DNA of 64,000 bases from Celeribacter ethanolicus. Lineage in GTDB: Bacteria; Pseudomonadota; Alphaproteobacteria; Rhodobacterales; Rhodobacteraceae. The notes below the pieces were generated by a model, which saw only the letters and a program-made list of their open reading frames with translations, searched no databases and was not told the DNA's origin. The translations under genes were made by a program, and so were the position numbers. The stretch lies in contig NZ_LRUC01000006.1 of the NCBI RefSeq assembly GCF_001550095.1, positions 62,001-126,000 of the forward strand, in the 5' to 3' direction. Below are positions 1 through 7,954 of the stretch, piece by piece. The number at the start of each line of letters is the position of its first letter. The first letter of the stretch is position 1.

Positions 1-80
1 CCATCGCGCCGATCCTGATCATGGGCTGGTTCAGCCAGAAACAACTCGTCCGGGGCCTGACCTTCGGCGCAGTTAAATAA
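1..80 (+). CDS. sugar/polyol ABC transporter permease, 3' end only
   Basis: Only the last 25 residues are in the window, ending in a TAA stop at 78-80. The tail (a hydrophobic stretch, then QKQLVRGLTFGAVK) is what inner-membrane permeases of the MalG/SmoG type end with: the phrase 'LVRGLTxGAVK' is typical of carbohydrate ABC permeases. It lies 29 bp upstream of the ATP-binding subunit on the same strand and is most likely its membrane partner. The rest of the transporter, including the binding protein, should be to the left of the window. Confidence 0.75.
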   Translation, partial: IAPILIMGWFSQKQLVRGLTFGAVK

Positions 81-109
81 TGCTGTGAAATAAGAAAAGG
101 ACCTTCGAC

Positions 110-1114
110 ATGGGACGCATCACACTTGATAAAGTGCGCAAGGCCTTCGGCGACATCGAAGTCATTCCGCCCCTGGACCTGACCATCGAAGATGGCGAAT
201 TCGTGGTCTTCGTCGGCCCGTCGGGCTGCGGCAAATCCACATTGTTGCGCCTGATCGCAGGGCTCGAAGATGTCTCAGGTGGCCAGATCCGTATCGACCG
301 CGAAGACGCCACCAACCTGCCGCCCGCGAAACGCGGTCTGGCGATGGTGTTCCAGTCTTACGCGCTCTATCCCCATATGTCCGTGCGCAAGAACATCGCC
401 TTTCCGATGAAAATGGCGGGTCTGCCGCAAGACGAACAGGAGCGCCGGATCGAATCCGCCGCCAAGGCGCTCAACCTCACCGATTATCTTGACCGCAAGC
501 CCGGGCAACTGTCGGGCGGTCAGCGTCAGCGCGTCGCCATCGGCCGCGCCATCGTGCGTGAACCGGCGGCGTTTCTGTTCGATGAACCGCTTTCCAACCT
601 CGACGCCGCGCTGCGGGTGGGGATGCGATTGGAAATCTCCGAGCTGCACAAACGCCTCGCCACCACGATGGTCTACGTCACCCACGATCAGGTCGAAGCC
701 ATGACCATGGCCGACAAGATCGTCGTCCTGCGTGCCGGCAATATCGAACAGGTCGGCTCTCCGCTTGAACTCTATAATCGCCCCCGAAATGTCTTCGTCG
801 CGGGCTTCATCGGTTCGCCAAAAATGAACCTGATCACCGGGGCAGAGGCGGCCAAACATGGCGCGACCACCATCGGCATCCGTCCCGAACACCTTGTGAT
901 TTCGACCGAAGGCGGCGCGTGGAAGGGTGAGATTGGCGTGTCCGAACATCTGGGCTCCGACACCTTCTTTCACGTCACGGTCAACGGTTTTGAGGCGCCT
1001 CTGACAGTGCGCGCCTCTGGCGAGGTGTCTCTGTCCTATGGCGACACCGTTTGGCTGACGCCGAATGAGGCCAATCTTCATCGTTTCGACGCCGAGGGGC
1101 TGCGGATCGCATGA
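110..1114 (+). CDS. polyol/sugar ABC transporter ATP-binding protein (SmoK/UgpC type)
   Basis: 334-residue cytoplasmic ATPase that should power uptake of a sugar alcohol or sugar. Walker A GPSGCGKS lies at residues 36-43, the signature LSGGQRQR starts near 134, Walker B FLFDEP near 155 and the H-loop VTHDQ near 190. A C-terminal TOBE-like regulatory domain follows ('[11 protein letters not shown]'). Length is normal for the MalK/UgpC family. The ATG has an AAGG ribosome site about 9 bp upstream. Downstream is a mannitol dehydrogenase, the same order as the smoEFGK-mtlK polyol operon of Rhodobacter sphaeroides, so mannitol/sorbitol/arabitol uptake is the likely role. Substrate is inferred from context only. 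Confidence 0.9.
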   Translation: MGRITLDKVRKAFGDIEVIPPLDLTIEDGEFVVFVGPSGCGKSTLLRLIAGLEDVSGGQIRIDREDATNLPPAKRGLAMVFQSYALYPHMSVRKNIAFPMKMAGLPQDEQERRIESAAKALNLTDYLDRKPGQLSGGQRQRVAIGRAIVREPAAFLFDEPLSNLDAALRVGMRLEISELHKRLATTMVYVTHDQVEAMTMADKIVVLRAGNIEQVGSPLELYNRPRNVFVAGFIGSPKMNLITGAEAAKHGATTIGIRPEHLVISTEGGAWKGEIGVSEHLGSDTFFHVTVNGFEAPLTVRASGEVSLSYGDTVWLTPNEANLHRFDAEGLRIA

Positions 1115-1221
1115 CACGGCTTGCGGGGGAAACGGCACTCATAACGGTGAGGCCGATTACATCGCAGACCAGACCGATAACGTCGACGGTGGGCAATGGA
1201 TGAGCTGAGGTGAGGCATATC

Positions 1222-2685
1222 ATGAAACTATCCAACATAACCCTCAGGGACTTACCCGAAACGATCAAGCGCCCGGAGTATGACCGGAGCGTGCTCACGC
1301 CCGGCATCGTTCATATCGGTCTCGGCAATTTCCACCGCGCGCATCAATCCTGGTATCTGCACCGGTTGATGCAGATGGGATTGGCGCAGGATTGGGCCAT
1401 CGTCGGCGCGGGTGTGCGGCCCTATGATGAGGAGATGCGTCAGAAATTTGTGGCGCAGGATTATCTGACCACACTGATCGAGCTGGACCCCGCGGGGTCT
1501 TCGGCGGAGGTCGTGGGCGCGATGATCGACTATGTTCCGGTCGAAGACGGCAACGGCGCGCTGATCGAACGCATGGCGCAGCCCGACATTCGCATCGTCG
1601 CGCTCACCGTCACGGAGGGCGGCTACTATATCGACCCGGCGACCAAAGGTTTTGACGCCACGCATCCGGATATTGTCCATGACGCCGAAAACCCCTGGCG
1701 CCCGCGCACGGCCTTTGGCGCCATGGTCGCGGCGTTGAAGCTGCGCCGGGATCGCGGGGTGGGGCCTTTCACGGGGCAGTCTTGCGACAACTTGCAAGGC
1801 AATGGCGCGGTGCTGCGCCAGACCGTTGTGTCGCTTGCGCGGCTCTCCGATCCCGATCTGGCGGATTGGATCAATGCCAAGTGTAGTTTTCCCAACGCCA
1901 TGGTCGATTGCATCGTGCCGGCCACGGGGCCGCAGGAGCTGGAACTGGCGAAGAGCTTTGGCATCGAGGATGCTGTGCCCGTCACGCATGAGAATTTTCG
2001 GCAATGGGTGATCGAGGATGCGTTTTGCGCAGGTCGTCCCGACTGGGACAAGGCGGGGGCGGTGTTTTCCAAGGATGTGCACTCTTACGAGACGATGAAA
2101 ATTCGCATCCTCAACGGTGGGCATCAGGTGATCGCCCCGGTCGGGGAGTTGCTCTCCGTGGTGACGATTTCCGGCTGTATGGAGCATCCTCTGATCGGCC
2201 AGTTGTTCGAAAAAGTCGAGCGCGAAGAGATCATGCCCCATGTCGCGCCTGTGCCCGAGTTCACGCCGCAGACCTATGTCGCGCTGATCAAAAAGCGGTT
2301 CTCCAATCCGAAGATCGTCGATACCACACGGCGCGTCGCCTTTGACGGTTCCTCGCGTCAGCCGGGGTTCATCGTGCCGTCGATCCGTGCCTGTCTTGCG
2401 CGCGGGATCGCGCCGGAGGGGCTGGCGCTGACCTCTGCGCTTTGGGCGCGTTATTGCCTTGGAACACGCGAAGACGGGTTCGAGATTGCGCCCAACGATC
2501 CGTTCTGGTCCGATCTGAGGGCTCTGGCCGCACAGGCCAAAGATGAGCCGAAGGTCTGGCTGTCCATGCGCCATATCTATGGCGATCTGGGCGAAGATGT
2601 GCGGTTCGCGGCGGCCTTCGAGCGCTGGCTGACGACGATCTGTCGCGAGGGTGTCGAGGCGGCGCTCAGGTCTTATTTGACCTGA
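1222..2685 (+). CDS. mtlK: mannitol dehydrogenase family protein (polyol 2-dehydrogenase)
   Basis: 487-residue NAD-dependent oxidoreductase of the long-chain mannitol dehydrogenase family, expected to oxidise D-mannitol to fructose (or a related polyol) in the cytoplasm. The Rossmann start GIVHIGLGNFHRAHQ is near residues 29-43, and the catalytic-lysine motif K-I-R-I-L-N-G-G-H is at about residue 293. I chose the ATG at 1222 because a strong GAGGTGAGG lies just upstream (1207-1215). An in-frame GTG at 1210 would add four residues but falls inside that ribosome site. It probably belongs to the upstream transporter operon. Its 3' end overlaps the convergent znuB by 13 bp, so no intergenic terminator exists here. 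Confidence 0.88.
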   Translation: MKLSNITLRDLPETIKRPEYDRSVLTPGIVHIGLGNFHRAHQSWYLHRLMQMGLAQDWAIVGAGVRPYDEEMRQKFVAQDYLTTLIELDPAGSSAEVVGAMIDYVPVEDGNGALIERMAQPDIRIVALTVTEGGYYIDPATKGFDATHPDIVHDAENPWRPRTAFGAMVAALKLRRDRGVGPFTGQSCDNLQGNGAVLRQTVVSLARLSDPDLADWINAKCSFPNAMVDCIVPATGPQELELAKSFGIEDAVPVTHENFRQWVIEDAFCAGRPDWDKAGAVFSKDVHSYETMKIRILNGGHQVIAPVGELLSVVTISGCMEHPLIGQLFEKVEREEIMPHVAPVPEFTPQTYVALIKKRFSNPKIVDTTRRVAFDGSSRQPGFIVPSIRACLARGIAPEGLALTSALWARYCLGTREDGFEIAPNDPFWSDLRALAAQAKDEPKVWLSMRHIYGDLGEDVRFAAAFERWLTTICREGVEAALRSYLT

Positions 2686-3476
2686 GAGCGCAGCAGTCGC
2701 ACCAGATTGGCCAGCACGAAGATCAGTGCGGCAACCGTCACGATGGTCGGGCCGGTCGGCGTGTCAAAGGTGAACGCGCCCTGAATGCCGCCCAACACCG
2801 CCAGCATACCAATGAGCGTGGCGATCAGCGCCATGCGCTCCGGCGTGCGGGAAAACGGCCGCGCACTCGCCGCTGGAATCAACAGCATCGCGGCAATCAG
2901 CAGCGTGCCGACCACCTTGATCGCCACCGCGACGACCATCGCCAGCGCCAGCGACAGGATCAACTGTTCGCGCCGGGGCGAAAGTCCCGAGGCCATGGCG
3001 AGATCGGGGTTGAGTGTCGTGGTCAAAAGTGCCGACCAGCGCCAGTACAGCAGAACGGAGACCAGCACCGCACCGCCCCAGATCACCGCAAGATCGCTGC
3101 GCCCGACGGCGAGAATGTCGCCGAACAGATAGGCGTTGAGATCGACCCGCACGTTGGGAACGAAGGACACGGCAACAAGCCCGAAGGCCAGTGCGCTATG
3201 CGCCATCACGCCCAGCATTGTGTCCATGGCAAAGCCGCGCCCCGAGAGGGTCGAGACGGTGAACGCCATCAACAGAGCAATCACAAGGACGCCCGCGAAG
3301 ATCGACACGTTGAACGCCAGCGCCAGCGCCACCCCCAACAGAGCGGCATGCGCCGTGGCATCGCCGAAATAGGCCATTCGCCGCCAGACGACAAAACAGC
3401 CGAGGGGGGCTGCGGCCAGCACAAGTCCGATCCCGGCGAGGATCGCCCGGACCAGAAAGTCATCGAGAAGGCTCAT
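2673..3476 (-). CDS. znuB: zinc ABC transporter permease ZnuB
   Basis: 267-residue inner-membrane permease of the ABC-3 (zinc/manganese) family with about eight hydrophobic segments. The N-terminal 'LAAAPLGCFVVWRRMAYFGDATAHAALLGVALAL' region (shown here by its GDATAHAALLG core) is the family hallmark. It pairs with ZnuC, whose stop overlaps the znuB start in a 4-bp ATGA, so the two are translationally coupled. The gene reads zur-znuC-znuB. Zinc rather than manganese specificity is inferred from the neighbouring Zur and ZnuA. Confidence 0.93.
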   Translation of the reverse strand: MSLLDDFLVRAILAGIGLVLAAAPLGCFVVWRRMAYFGDATAHAALLGVALALAFNVSIFAGVLVIALLMAFTVSTLSGRGFAMDTMLGVMAHSALAFGLVAVSFVPNVRVDLNAYLFGDILAVGRSDLAVIWGGAVLVSVLLYWRWSALLTTTLNPDLAMASGLSPRREQLILSLALAMVVAVAIKVVGTLLIAAMLLIPAASARPFSRTPERMALIATLIGMLAVLGGIQGAFTFDTPTGPTIVTVAALIFVLANLVRLLRSQVK

Positions 3477-4279
3477 GCGGAAGTTACCTTGTCCTGCGGT
3501 TGGTTCTGGCTGTGGTTCTGACCGTGGTCATGCGTGTGCGCATGCGCATGGTCCTGCGCATGGTCGTGATCGCAATGATCAAGGCTGTGGTCGTGCCGGT
3601 AGAGCGCCAGTGCGCCATGCGTGCCGGTGCCGAACAGCGCCCGGTATTCCGGCGCGGAGGCGACATGTTCCGGCGCGCCATGGCAACAGACATGGCCATT
3701 AAGACAGATCACCCGATCCGAGGTGGACATCACCACATGCAGCTCGTGGCTGACCATCAGCACCGCAACGCCCTTGTTCTGACGTAGCCGCTCGATCTGG
3801 CTGTAGAAATCGGCGGAGCCGGTCTGGTCCAACCCCTGTGTCGCCTCGTCGAGGATCAGGAGATCCGGCTCGGACAGAAGCGCACGGGCCAGCAGCACGC
3901 GCTGGAACTGCCCGCCCGACAGGTCGGTCATCTGCCGCATGCAAAGATGGCCCGCACCGGCATCGTCGAGCGCGGCATGGGCGGCTTCGTTGCTCACCCG
4001 TTTCGGCAGCGACAGGAAGCGCCGTACGGTGAGCGGCAGGGTCGGGTCGATATGCAGCTTTTGCGGCACGTAGCCGATGCGCAGCCCGGGTTTGCGGATG
4101 ACGGCACCGCTGTCCGGCTGCAAGGCACCGATCACCACTTTCATCAGCGTCGATTTGCCGGAGCCGTTCGGTCCCACGATGGTCACGATCTCGCCCGGTT
4201 CGACCGTCATCGACACGTCGTCCAGTACCAGACGCCCGCCGAGATGCAGGGTCACATTGTCGATCTCAATGAGGCTCAT
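3473..4279 (-). CDS. znuC: zinc ABC transporter ATP-binding protein ZnuC, with histidine-rich tail
   Basis: 268-residue ATPase driving zinc import with ZnuA and ZnuB. Walker A GPNGSGKS is at residues 36-43, the signature DLSGGQFQR is near 118-126, Walker B is LLILDEAT, and the switch His is in VSHELH. The last 45 or so residues are strongly enriched in His and Asp (HDHSLDHCDHDHAQDHAHAH and on), a tail likely to bind zinc. This part is an extra beyond the ATPase fold. The gene overlaps zur upstream by 4 bp (ATGA at 4276-4279) and znuB downstream by 4 bp, so all three are one operon under the divergent zinc-responsive promoter. Confidence 0.95.
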   Translation of the reverse strand: MSLIEIDNVTLHLGGRLVLDDVSMTVEPGEIVTIVGPNGSGKSTLMKVVIGALQPDSGAVIRKPGLRIGYVPQKLHIDPTLPLTVRRFLSLPKRVSNEAAHAALDDAGAGHLCMRQMTDLSGGQFQRVLLARALLSEPDLLILDEATQGLDQTGSADFYSQIERLRQNKGVAVLMVSHELHVVMSTSDRVICLNGHVCCHGAPEHVASAPEYRALFGTGTHGALALYRHDHSLDHCDHDHAQDHAHAHTHDHGQNHSQNQPQDKVTSA

Positions 4280-4764
4280 CGCTTTTCACTCGCCAGACAA
4301 TTGGGGCAGGTGCCCTCGGCTTCGAGAACCGCCCGCGAAATGCGAAAGCCGGTGGTTTCGGCGATGTTTGCCAGCAGGCTGTGCGACGGATCTGTCTCGG
4401 CCTCCGCCACTGCCTGACAGGTGGTGCAGATCAGGAAGGCAGGCGTGTGCAACTCGCCGGGGTGGGCACAGGCGATGAAGGCGTTGAGCTTCTCGATCTT
4501 GTGCACGAAGCCGTGTTTCGTGAGGAAATCGAGCGCGCGGTAAGCCACCGGCGGCTGGCTGCCGAACCCGTCCTCGGCCAGACGGGCGAGCACGTCATAA
4601 GCCCCGAGCGCGCGGTGTTCCTCAAGCAGGATTTCCAGCGCCCGTTTGCGCACCGGCGTCAGTTGCAGCCCCGCCTCGCGACAGGACCGGTCCGCCGCGG
4701 CGACGGCGTCCGCGACGCAATGGCTGTGATCGTGGTGCTGAAATCCGATCGGGTTCGGGTCCAT
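4276..4764 (-). CDS. zur: Fur-family zinc uptake regulator Zur
   Basis: 162-residue repressor of the Fur family, expected to bind DNA when zinc-loaded and shut off znuA and its own operon. A winged-helix part (QLTPVRKRALEILLEEH, then PVAYRALDFLTKHGFVHKIE) is followed by the dimerisation domain with HPGELHTPAFLIC and two structural zinc CxxC pairs, CTTC and CPNC at the C-terminus. The N-terminus HHDHSHC may also bind metal. I start at the ATG at 4764 (MDPNPIGF), preceded by CGGAG; a longer frame upstream reads through the operator and is unlikely. It is the first gene of zur-znuC-znuB. Confidence 0.93.
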   Translation of the reverse strand: MDPNPIGFQHHDHSHCVADAVAAADRSCREAGLQLTPVRKRALEILLEEHRALGAYDVLARLAEDGFGSQPPVAYRALDFLTKHGFVHKIEKLNAFIACAHPGELHTPAFLICTTCQAVAEAETDPSHSLLANIAETTGFRISRAVLEAEGTCPNCLASEKR

Positions 4765-4815
4765 GGCATCGCTCCGGTATGACGAGTCGCGCGATTGGTT
4801 TCGCGACAGAGGCTC

Positions 4816-4844
4816 TTGATATGTTATCACCTCTGTTATATCAA
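4816..4844. promoter_or_regulatory. symmetric divergent promoter/Zur operator between zur and znuA
   Basis: A 29-bp imperfect palindrome with perfect 7-bp arms TTGATAT (4816-4822) and ATATCAA (4838-4844). Read on either strand it gives TTGATA, 17 bp, TATCAA: a plausible sigma-70 -35/-10 pair facing znuA on the + strand and another facing zur-znuCB on the - strand. The half-site GATATGTTAT matches the AT-rich GTTAT-containing Zur boxes I remember from alphaproteobacteria, and a second related sequence TAATAACATAACAT follows at 4855-4868. Implied 5' leaders are about 33 nt for znuA and 45 nt for zur. Binding by Zur is inferred. Confidence 0.6.
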
Positions 4845-4883
4845 GCCCGAGACGTAATAACATAACATGCACCAGAGGCCAGA

Positions 4884-5942
4884 ATGACCCTTCGTCCCTC
4901 CCTTCTCTCCGCCACGCTCCTTGCCGGGGCACACTTCGCCGCCGCACAGGCCGCCTTTGCCGAGGTGCCGAATGTCGTCACCGACATGGCGCCGATCGAT
5001 TCGCTCGTGGCCCAGGTCATGGGAGATCTCGGCTCCTCGACCCAGTTGATGCCTCAGGGCAGCTCGCCGCACGGCTATTCCCTGCGCCCGTCGGAGGCCA
5101 AGGCGCTGCAAGCCGCCGATATCGTGTTCTGGACCGGTCCGCGCATCGAACCGTGGCTCGATGAGATGATCGACGAGGTGGGGCAAGACGCCCATTCCGT
5201 GCCGCTGACGCTTGCCGAAGGCAGCACGATCCTGCCGCTGCGCGAAGGCGCGACTTTTGAGCGCCACGTCCATGGCGACGACGAGCATGATCACGATCAT
5301 GACGAGGCGGGCCACGATGATCACGACGATCACGCCGAAGAGACACATGACGCGCATGACCACGACGATTATGAACATGACCACGAAGAGGTCCATGATC
5401 ACGACCATGACGAGGCCGATCTTTCCGGCTCCGACGGCCATGCCTGGCTCGACCCGATGAACGCCCGCCTCTGGCTCGGTGTCATCGCCGAGGAGCTGTC
5501 GGAACTCGACCCGGAAAACGCCGGCACCTATGCCGCCAATGCCGCCGCCGGTCAGGCCGCGCTGGACGCACAGATCGCCCGCGTTGAGGCCGAACTGGCA
5601 CCGCTCTCCGATCTGCGTTTCATCGTCTTCCACGACTCCTTCCAGTATTTTGAAAACCGCTTCGGTCTTCAGGCGACCGGCTCCATCTCGCTTTCGGACG
5701 CCACCGCGCCGAGCCCGGCCCGCGTCAAGGAAATTCAGGACAAGATCAAATCCGAAGGCGTCACCTGCGTCTTCTCTGAACCGCAGTTCAACGCCGGTCT
5801 CGTGGCTACTGTGCTTGACGGAACCGAGGCAAAGACGACCGTGATCGACCCGCTGGGCGTAGACTTGACGCCGGGTGTCGGATTTTACGGCGATCTAATC
5901 GACGCTGCGGCAGAGGCATTCAAAACCTGCGCTGGCGAATAA
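4884..5942 (+). CDS. znuA: periplasmic zinc-binding protein ZnuA
   Basis: 352-residue cluster A-I solute-binding protein that captures Zn2+ in the periplasm for ZnuBC. A signal peptide spans about residues 1-27 (ending AAFA-EVP). Conserved metal ligands include His in SSPHGYSLRPS, the GHAWLDP motif after the loop, and HDSFQYFENRFGL. A long His/Asp-rich loop (roughly residues 129-183, many DHDHD and HDDHDDH runs) precedes GHAWLDP, as in other ZnuA proteins, and probably acts as a zinc sponge. Transcribed divergently from zur. AGAGG precedes the ATG. Confidence 0.96.
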   Translation: MTLRPSLLSATLLAGAHFAAAQAAFAEVPNVVTDMAPIDSLVAQVMGDLGSSTQLMPQGSSPHGYSLRPSEAKALQAADIVFWTGPRIEPWLDEMIDEVGQDAHSVPLTLAEGSTILPLREGATFERHVHGDDEHDHDHDEAGHDDHDDHAEETHDAHDHDDYEHDHEEVHDHDHDEADLSGSDGHAWLDPMNARLWLGVIAEELSELDPENAGTYAANAAAGQAALDAQIARVEAELAPLSDLRFIVFHDSFQYFENRFGLQATGSISLSDATAPSPARVKEIQDKIKSEGVTCVFSEPQFNAGLVATVLDGTEAKTTVIDPLGVDLTPGVGFYGDLIDAAAEAFKTCAGE

Positions 5943-5971
5943 TCCGGTTTCAAATGACCGACCGATAAAAA

Positions 5972-6004
5972 AAGGGCGCGTGGCAAGGCCTCGCGCCCTT
6001 GTTT
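5972..6004 (+). terminator. intrinsic terminator after znuA
   Basis: Perfect 9-bp stem AAGGGCGCG (5972-5980) / CGCGCCCTT (5992-6000) with an 11-nt loop, 29 bp after the znuA stop, followed by GTTTGTG. The run of T is short, so efficiency is uncertain. A run of seven A on the 5' side (5967-5973) makes it potentially bidirectional. Confidence 0.7.
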
Positions 6005-6034
6005 GTGCGGGGGGCTGACTTTACATCCCAAGGC

Positions 6035-6829
6035 ATGAGCCTCAGCATCCCCTTCCTCGCCTCGCCGCCGAAGGTCAATGTCATCCGCCTGAACGGCGCG
6101 ATCATGACCCGTCAGGGCGGTTTGAACGACCAAAGCCTCGCCCCCGCGATTGAGCGCGCCTTTCGCAAGGGCAAACCCGCCGCCGTCGCGCTGTCGATCA
6201 ATTCGCCGGGCGGTTCGCCAGTGCAATCCTCGCTGATCGCGGCGCGGATCATGCGTCTGGCGGCGGAAAAAGAGCTTCCGGTCTATGCGTTTGTCGAGGA
6301 TGTCGCGGCCTCGGGCGGCTATTGGCTGGCCTGTGCCGCCGACAAGATTTTCGTCGATCCAAGCTCCATCGTCGGGTCCATCGGGGTGATCTCCGCCGGT
6401 TTCGGCTTTGATCAGCTTATTGGCAAATACGGTATCGAACGGAGGGTCTATACCTCGGGAAAATCCAAGAGCCAGATGGACCCGTTCCGTCCCGAAAATC
6501 CCGAGGACGTCGCCCGGATCAAGTCGCTTCAGGAAGAGATCCATCAGGCCTTCATCGCTCATGTTACCGAATCCCGTGCCGAGCGACTGTCGAAAGAGGC
6601 GGAACTCTTCGACGGCTCCTTCTGGACCGGGGCGAAGGGTGTCGACCTCGGGCTCGCCGATGGCATCGGACATCTCGTGCCGACCATGAAGAAGATCTAT
6701 GGCGACAAGGTCAGACTTGCGGTTTTCGGCCCGAAACGCCCGCTGTTCCGCCGCTTCGGCACCGAACTCGCCTCCGGTCTTACCGCGCAGGTCGAGGAAC
6801 AGGCCCTTTGGGCCAGATTCGGACTCTGA
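6035..6829 (+). CDS. S49 family signal-peptide-peptidase-like serine protease (short SppA/SohB type)
   Basis: 264-residue protease of the ClpP-like S49 family. SINSPGGSPVQSS forms the oxyanion region; the nucleophile serine is expected in DVAASGGYWLACAADKI (around residues 89-105) and the general-base lysine in the SGKSKSQMDPFRP stretch. It lacks the N-terminal transmembrane segment of full-size SppA, so it is either soluble or peripherally membrane bound. I start at ATG 6035; the frame is open further upstream through a TTG at 5999, but that lies in the znuA terminator. Start is uncertain because the ribosome site is poor. Followed directly by a small zinc-ribbon gene. Confidence 0.85.
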   Translation: MSLSIPFLASPPKVNVIRLNGAIMTRQGGLNDQSLAPAIERAFRKGKPAAVALSINSPGGSPVQSSLIAARIMRLAAEKELPVYAFVEDVAASGGYWLACAADKIFVDPSSIVGSIGVISAGFGFDQLIGKYGIERRVYTSGKSKSQMDPFRPENPEDVARIKSLQEEIHQAFIAHVTESRAERLSKEAELFDGSFWTGAKGVDLGLADGIGHLVPTMKKIYGDKVRLAVFGPKRPLFRRFGTELASGLTAQVEEQALWARFGL

Positions 6830-6833
6830 ACAG

Positions 6834-7001
6834 ATGGTTTTCAAGATCATCAGCGTCTTTCTGATCTTCATGATGGTGCTCGCCCTTTTCGGCCGCCTGC
6901 GCTTTCCGGGTCAGCAAAAGCTGAACGATATCAAATGTCCGAAATGCGGGCGTTACAGAATTGGTAAAGGCCCGTGCGCCTGTGAAAAGGACAGATCCTG
7001 A
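6834..7001 (+). CDS. small single-pass membrane protein with zinc ribbon
   Basis: 55-residue protein. Residues 1-21 form one hydrophobic membrane segment (VFKIISVFLIFMMVLALFG), followed by a basic linker and a cytosolic CPKCGRYRIGKGPCAC zinc ribbon (two Cys pairs). It starts 4 bp after the S49 peptidase stop and its TGA overlaps the ATG of the calcium/sodium antiporter by one base, so the three are co-translated. The family is unknown to me. Plausible roles are an adaptor for the protease or antiporter, but that is only context. Confidence 0.8.
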   Translation: MVFKIISVFLIFMMVLALFGRLRFPGQQKLNDIKCPKCGRYRIGKGPCACEKDRS

Positions 7002-7945
7002 TGGATTTCATTTATGCGGTTGCCGGTCTGATCATCCTGCTGATTGCGGGCGACATGTTGGTGCGTGGCGCCGTGAACCTGTCCCTGCGACTGGGTATTC
7101 CGGCGCTGATCGTCTCGCTCACCGTCGTGGCCTTCGGCACCTCCGCGCCGGAGTTGTTGGTGTCCGTGTCGGCGATTTACGACGGCGCGCCGGGGCTGGC
7201 GCTCGGCAATGTCATCGGGTCGAACACCGCCAACGTGTTGTTGGTGCTGGGGATTCCGGCACTGATCTCGACGCTGCATGTGATCGACAATTCCACCCGC
7301 GCCTCTTACCTCCAGATGATCGGTGCGACCGTGTTGTTCATCCTTCTGGCTCTGCGTGGACGTTTCGATTGGATCGCCGGGGTGATTTTGCTCTTGGCGC
7401 TGTTCTCGATGATCGGCCATGCGATCTACAAGGCCCGCTGTCACCGCGTTGCCCAGCGTGAAGTTGCAGCCGAAGAGGTCGAGGGCGCCGATCCCGACAT
7501 GCCCTGGATCAAGATCGTCGGTTTCCTGCTCGTCGGTCTCATCGGTCTGCCTCTGGGGGCGGATATTCTCGTCGATGCCTCCACCAATATTGCCCGCGCT
7601 TTCAATGTGTCCGACGAGGTGATCGGCCTCACCCTCGTGGCACTTGGCACCTCCCTGCCGGAACTCGCCACCACCGTCATGGCCGCACTCAGGAAACAGG
7701 CCGATGTCGCCTTCGGCAACGTCATCGGCTCCAACATGTTCAACCTTCTCGGCATCATCGGTGTATCGAGCCTCGTCGGCCAGCTTCCGGTCGACAAGGA
7801 CCTTATGGATTTCGACATCTGGGTGATGCTCGGAGTTTCCCTCCTGCTCGGCCTGTTCGTGCTCAAACGCATCGACATCACCCGGGTTTGGGGGGGCGTC
7901 CTTTCCGTCCTATATGTGCTCTATGTATTGGCTGTTCTGGGCTGA
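7001..7945 (+). CDS. calcium/sodium antiporter, CaCA family (YrbG type)
   Basis: 314-residue inner-membrane cation antiporter with about ten membrane segments. The two inverted alpha repeats are clear: AFGTSAPELLVSVSA with GNVIGSNTANVLL in the first half and ALGTSLPELATTVMA with GNVIGSNMFNLLG in the second. The acidic residues of both GTSxPEL motifs, which line the ion path in the family, are present. Expected to exchange Ca2+ (or K+) for Na+. The ATG overlaps the preceding stop by one base. The ion preferred is not visible from sequence. Confidence 0.9.
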   Translation: MDFIYAVAGLIILLIAGDMLVRGAVNLSLRLGIPALIVSLTVVAFGTSAPELLVSVSAIYDGAPGLALGNVIGSNTANVLLVLGIPALISTLHVIDNSTRASYLQMIGATVLFILLALRGRFDWIAGVILLLALFSMIGHAIYKARCHRVAQREVAAEEVEGADPDMPWIKIVGFLLVGLIGLPLGADILVDASTNIARAFNVSDEVIGLTLVALGTSLPELATTVMAALRKQADVAFGNVIGSNMFNLLGIIGVSSLVGQLPVDKDLMDFDIWVMLGVSLLLGLFVLKRIDITRVWGGVLSVLYVLYVLAVLG

Positions 7946-7954
7946 GGAAGACCT

